Assembly (NCBI GenBank): GCA_937880075.1
Contig: CALFLM010000110.1
Coordinates: 1 to 5,677 of the forward strand
DNA length: 5,677 nt
Origin: an uncultured Romboutsia sp.
GTDB taxonomy: Bacteria; Bacillota; Clostridia; Peptostreptococcales; Peptostreptococcaceae
Direction of reading: 5' to 3'
In this document: in pieces, positions 5,605 to 5,677 of the stretch
Position numbering within the stretch: position 1 is the first letter of the stretch
Layout: each line of letters starts with the position of its first letter
Made by a program: the position numbers and the translations under genes
The notes under the pieces: model-generated
The model's database searches: none
Seen by the model: the letters and a program-made list of their open reading frames with translations, nothing else
Told to the model about the DNA's origin: nothing

Positions 5605-5677
5605 GATTTTAAATGAAAGATTGAAATTATATTTAGAAGCGGAAAAACAAATAACTAAGTTTGGTCAGTCCTATACG
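5594..5677 (+). CDS. 5' end of a downstream gene, truncated by the window (28 codons seen)
   Basis: The frame is open from a TTG at 5594 to the window end, giving a product that begins MSSKILNERLKLYLEAEKQ and ends at FGQSYT. It overlaps the 45-aa ORF by 11 bases and has a good GGAGGT site, so it looks like the next coupled gene of the operon. Gene order in T4SS clusters makes a VirB4-type ATPase the first guess after a VirB3-like gene. Nothing in the 28 visible residues proves this, and no ATPase motif would be expected so early. Another transfer gene is possible. Confidence 0.5.
   Translation, partial: MSSKILNERLKLYLEAEKQITKFGQSYT

Overview
This window is a fragment of a conjugation (type IV secretion, T4SS) gene cluster, read entirely on the + strand. 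It comes from a very AT-rich Gram-positive bacterium. The heavy use of AGA, ATA, AAT and TTA codons, the strong purine-rich Shine-Dalgarno sites and the protein families point to the Clostridia, for example the Clostridioides/Paeniclostridium/Romboutsia group. That host assignment is inference from composition. The carrier is probably a conjugative plasmid or an integrative conjugative element. No relaxase, replication gene, integrase or attachment site lies in the window, so the two cannot be told apart.

Layout, left to right. (1) A 57-codon orphan gene (32-205) ends at an intrinsic terminator (212-244). (2) A 75-aa protein with two membrane helices (272-499) has the architecture of a VirB2/TrbC-type pilin. 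(3) A short gap carries a 30-bp perfect-arm palindrome (528-557) that abuts a TATAAT box. (4) A 762-aa VirD4/TraG-type coupling ATPase follows (578-2866). (5) Next is a 724-aa VirB6/TrbL-type polytopic membrane protein (2901-5075, GTG start); almost half of it is a low-complexity Asn/Ser-rich tail. (6) A perfect 17-bp-stem intrinsic terminator (5083-5120) sits inside the cluster. (7) A 105-aa VirB3/PrgI-like protein (5163-5480, TTG start) follows. (8) A 45-aa Lys-rich small ORF (5467-5604) overlaps its end. (9) The 5' end of another overlapping gene (probable TTG start at 5594) runs off the window; from the usual gene order it could be the VirB4 ATPase, but too little is present to prove it.

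Working model: the VirD4-like protein would receive the relaxase-DNA complex and feed it to the membrane channel. The VirB6-like and VirB3-like proteins would form the inner-membrane part of that channel, with a VirB4 ATPase expected downstream. The VirB2-like peptide is a candidate pilus or channel subunit.

The most noteworthy points are regulatory and structural. Two intrinsic terminators precede cluster genes that have no convincing promoter of their own, so processive antitermination is a possibility. A GC-richer palindrome sits where an operator or an mRNA-stabilising hairpin would be expected. The VirB6-like protein carries an extreme, repeat-containing disordered tail.
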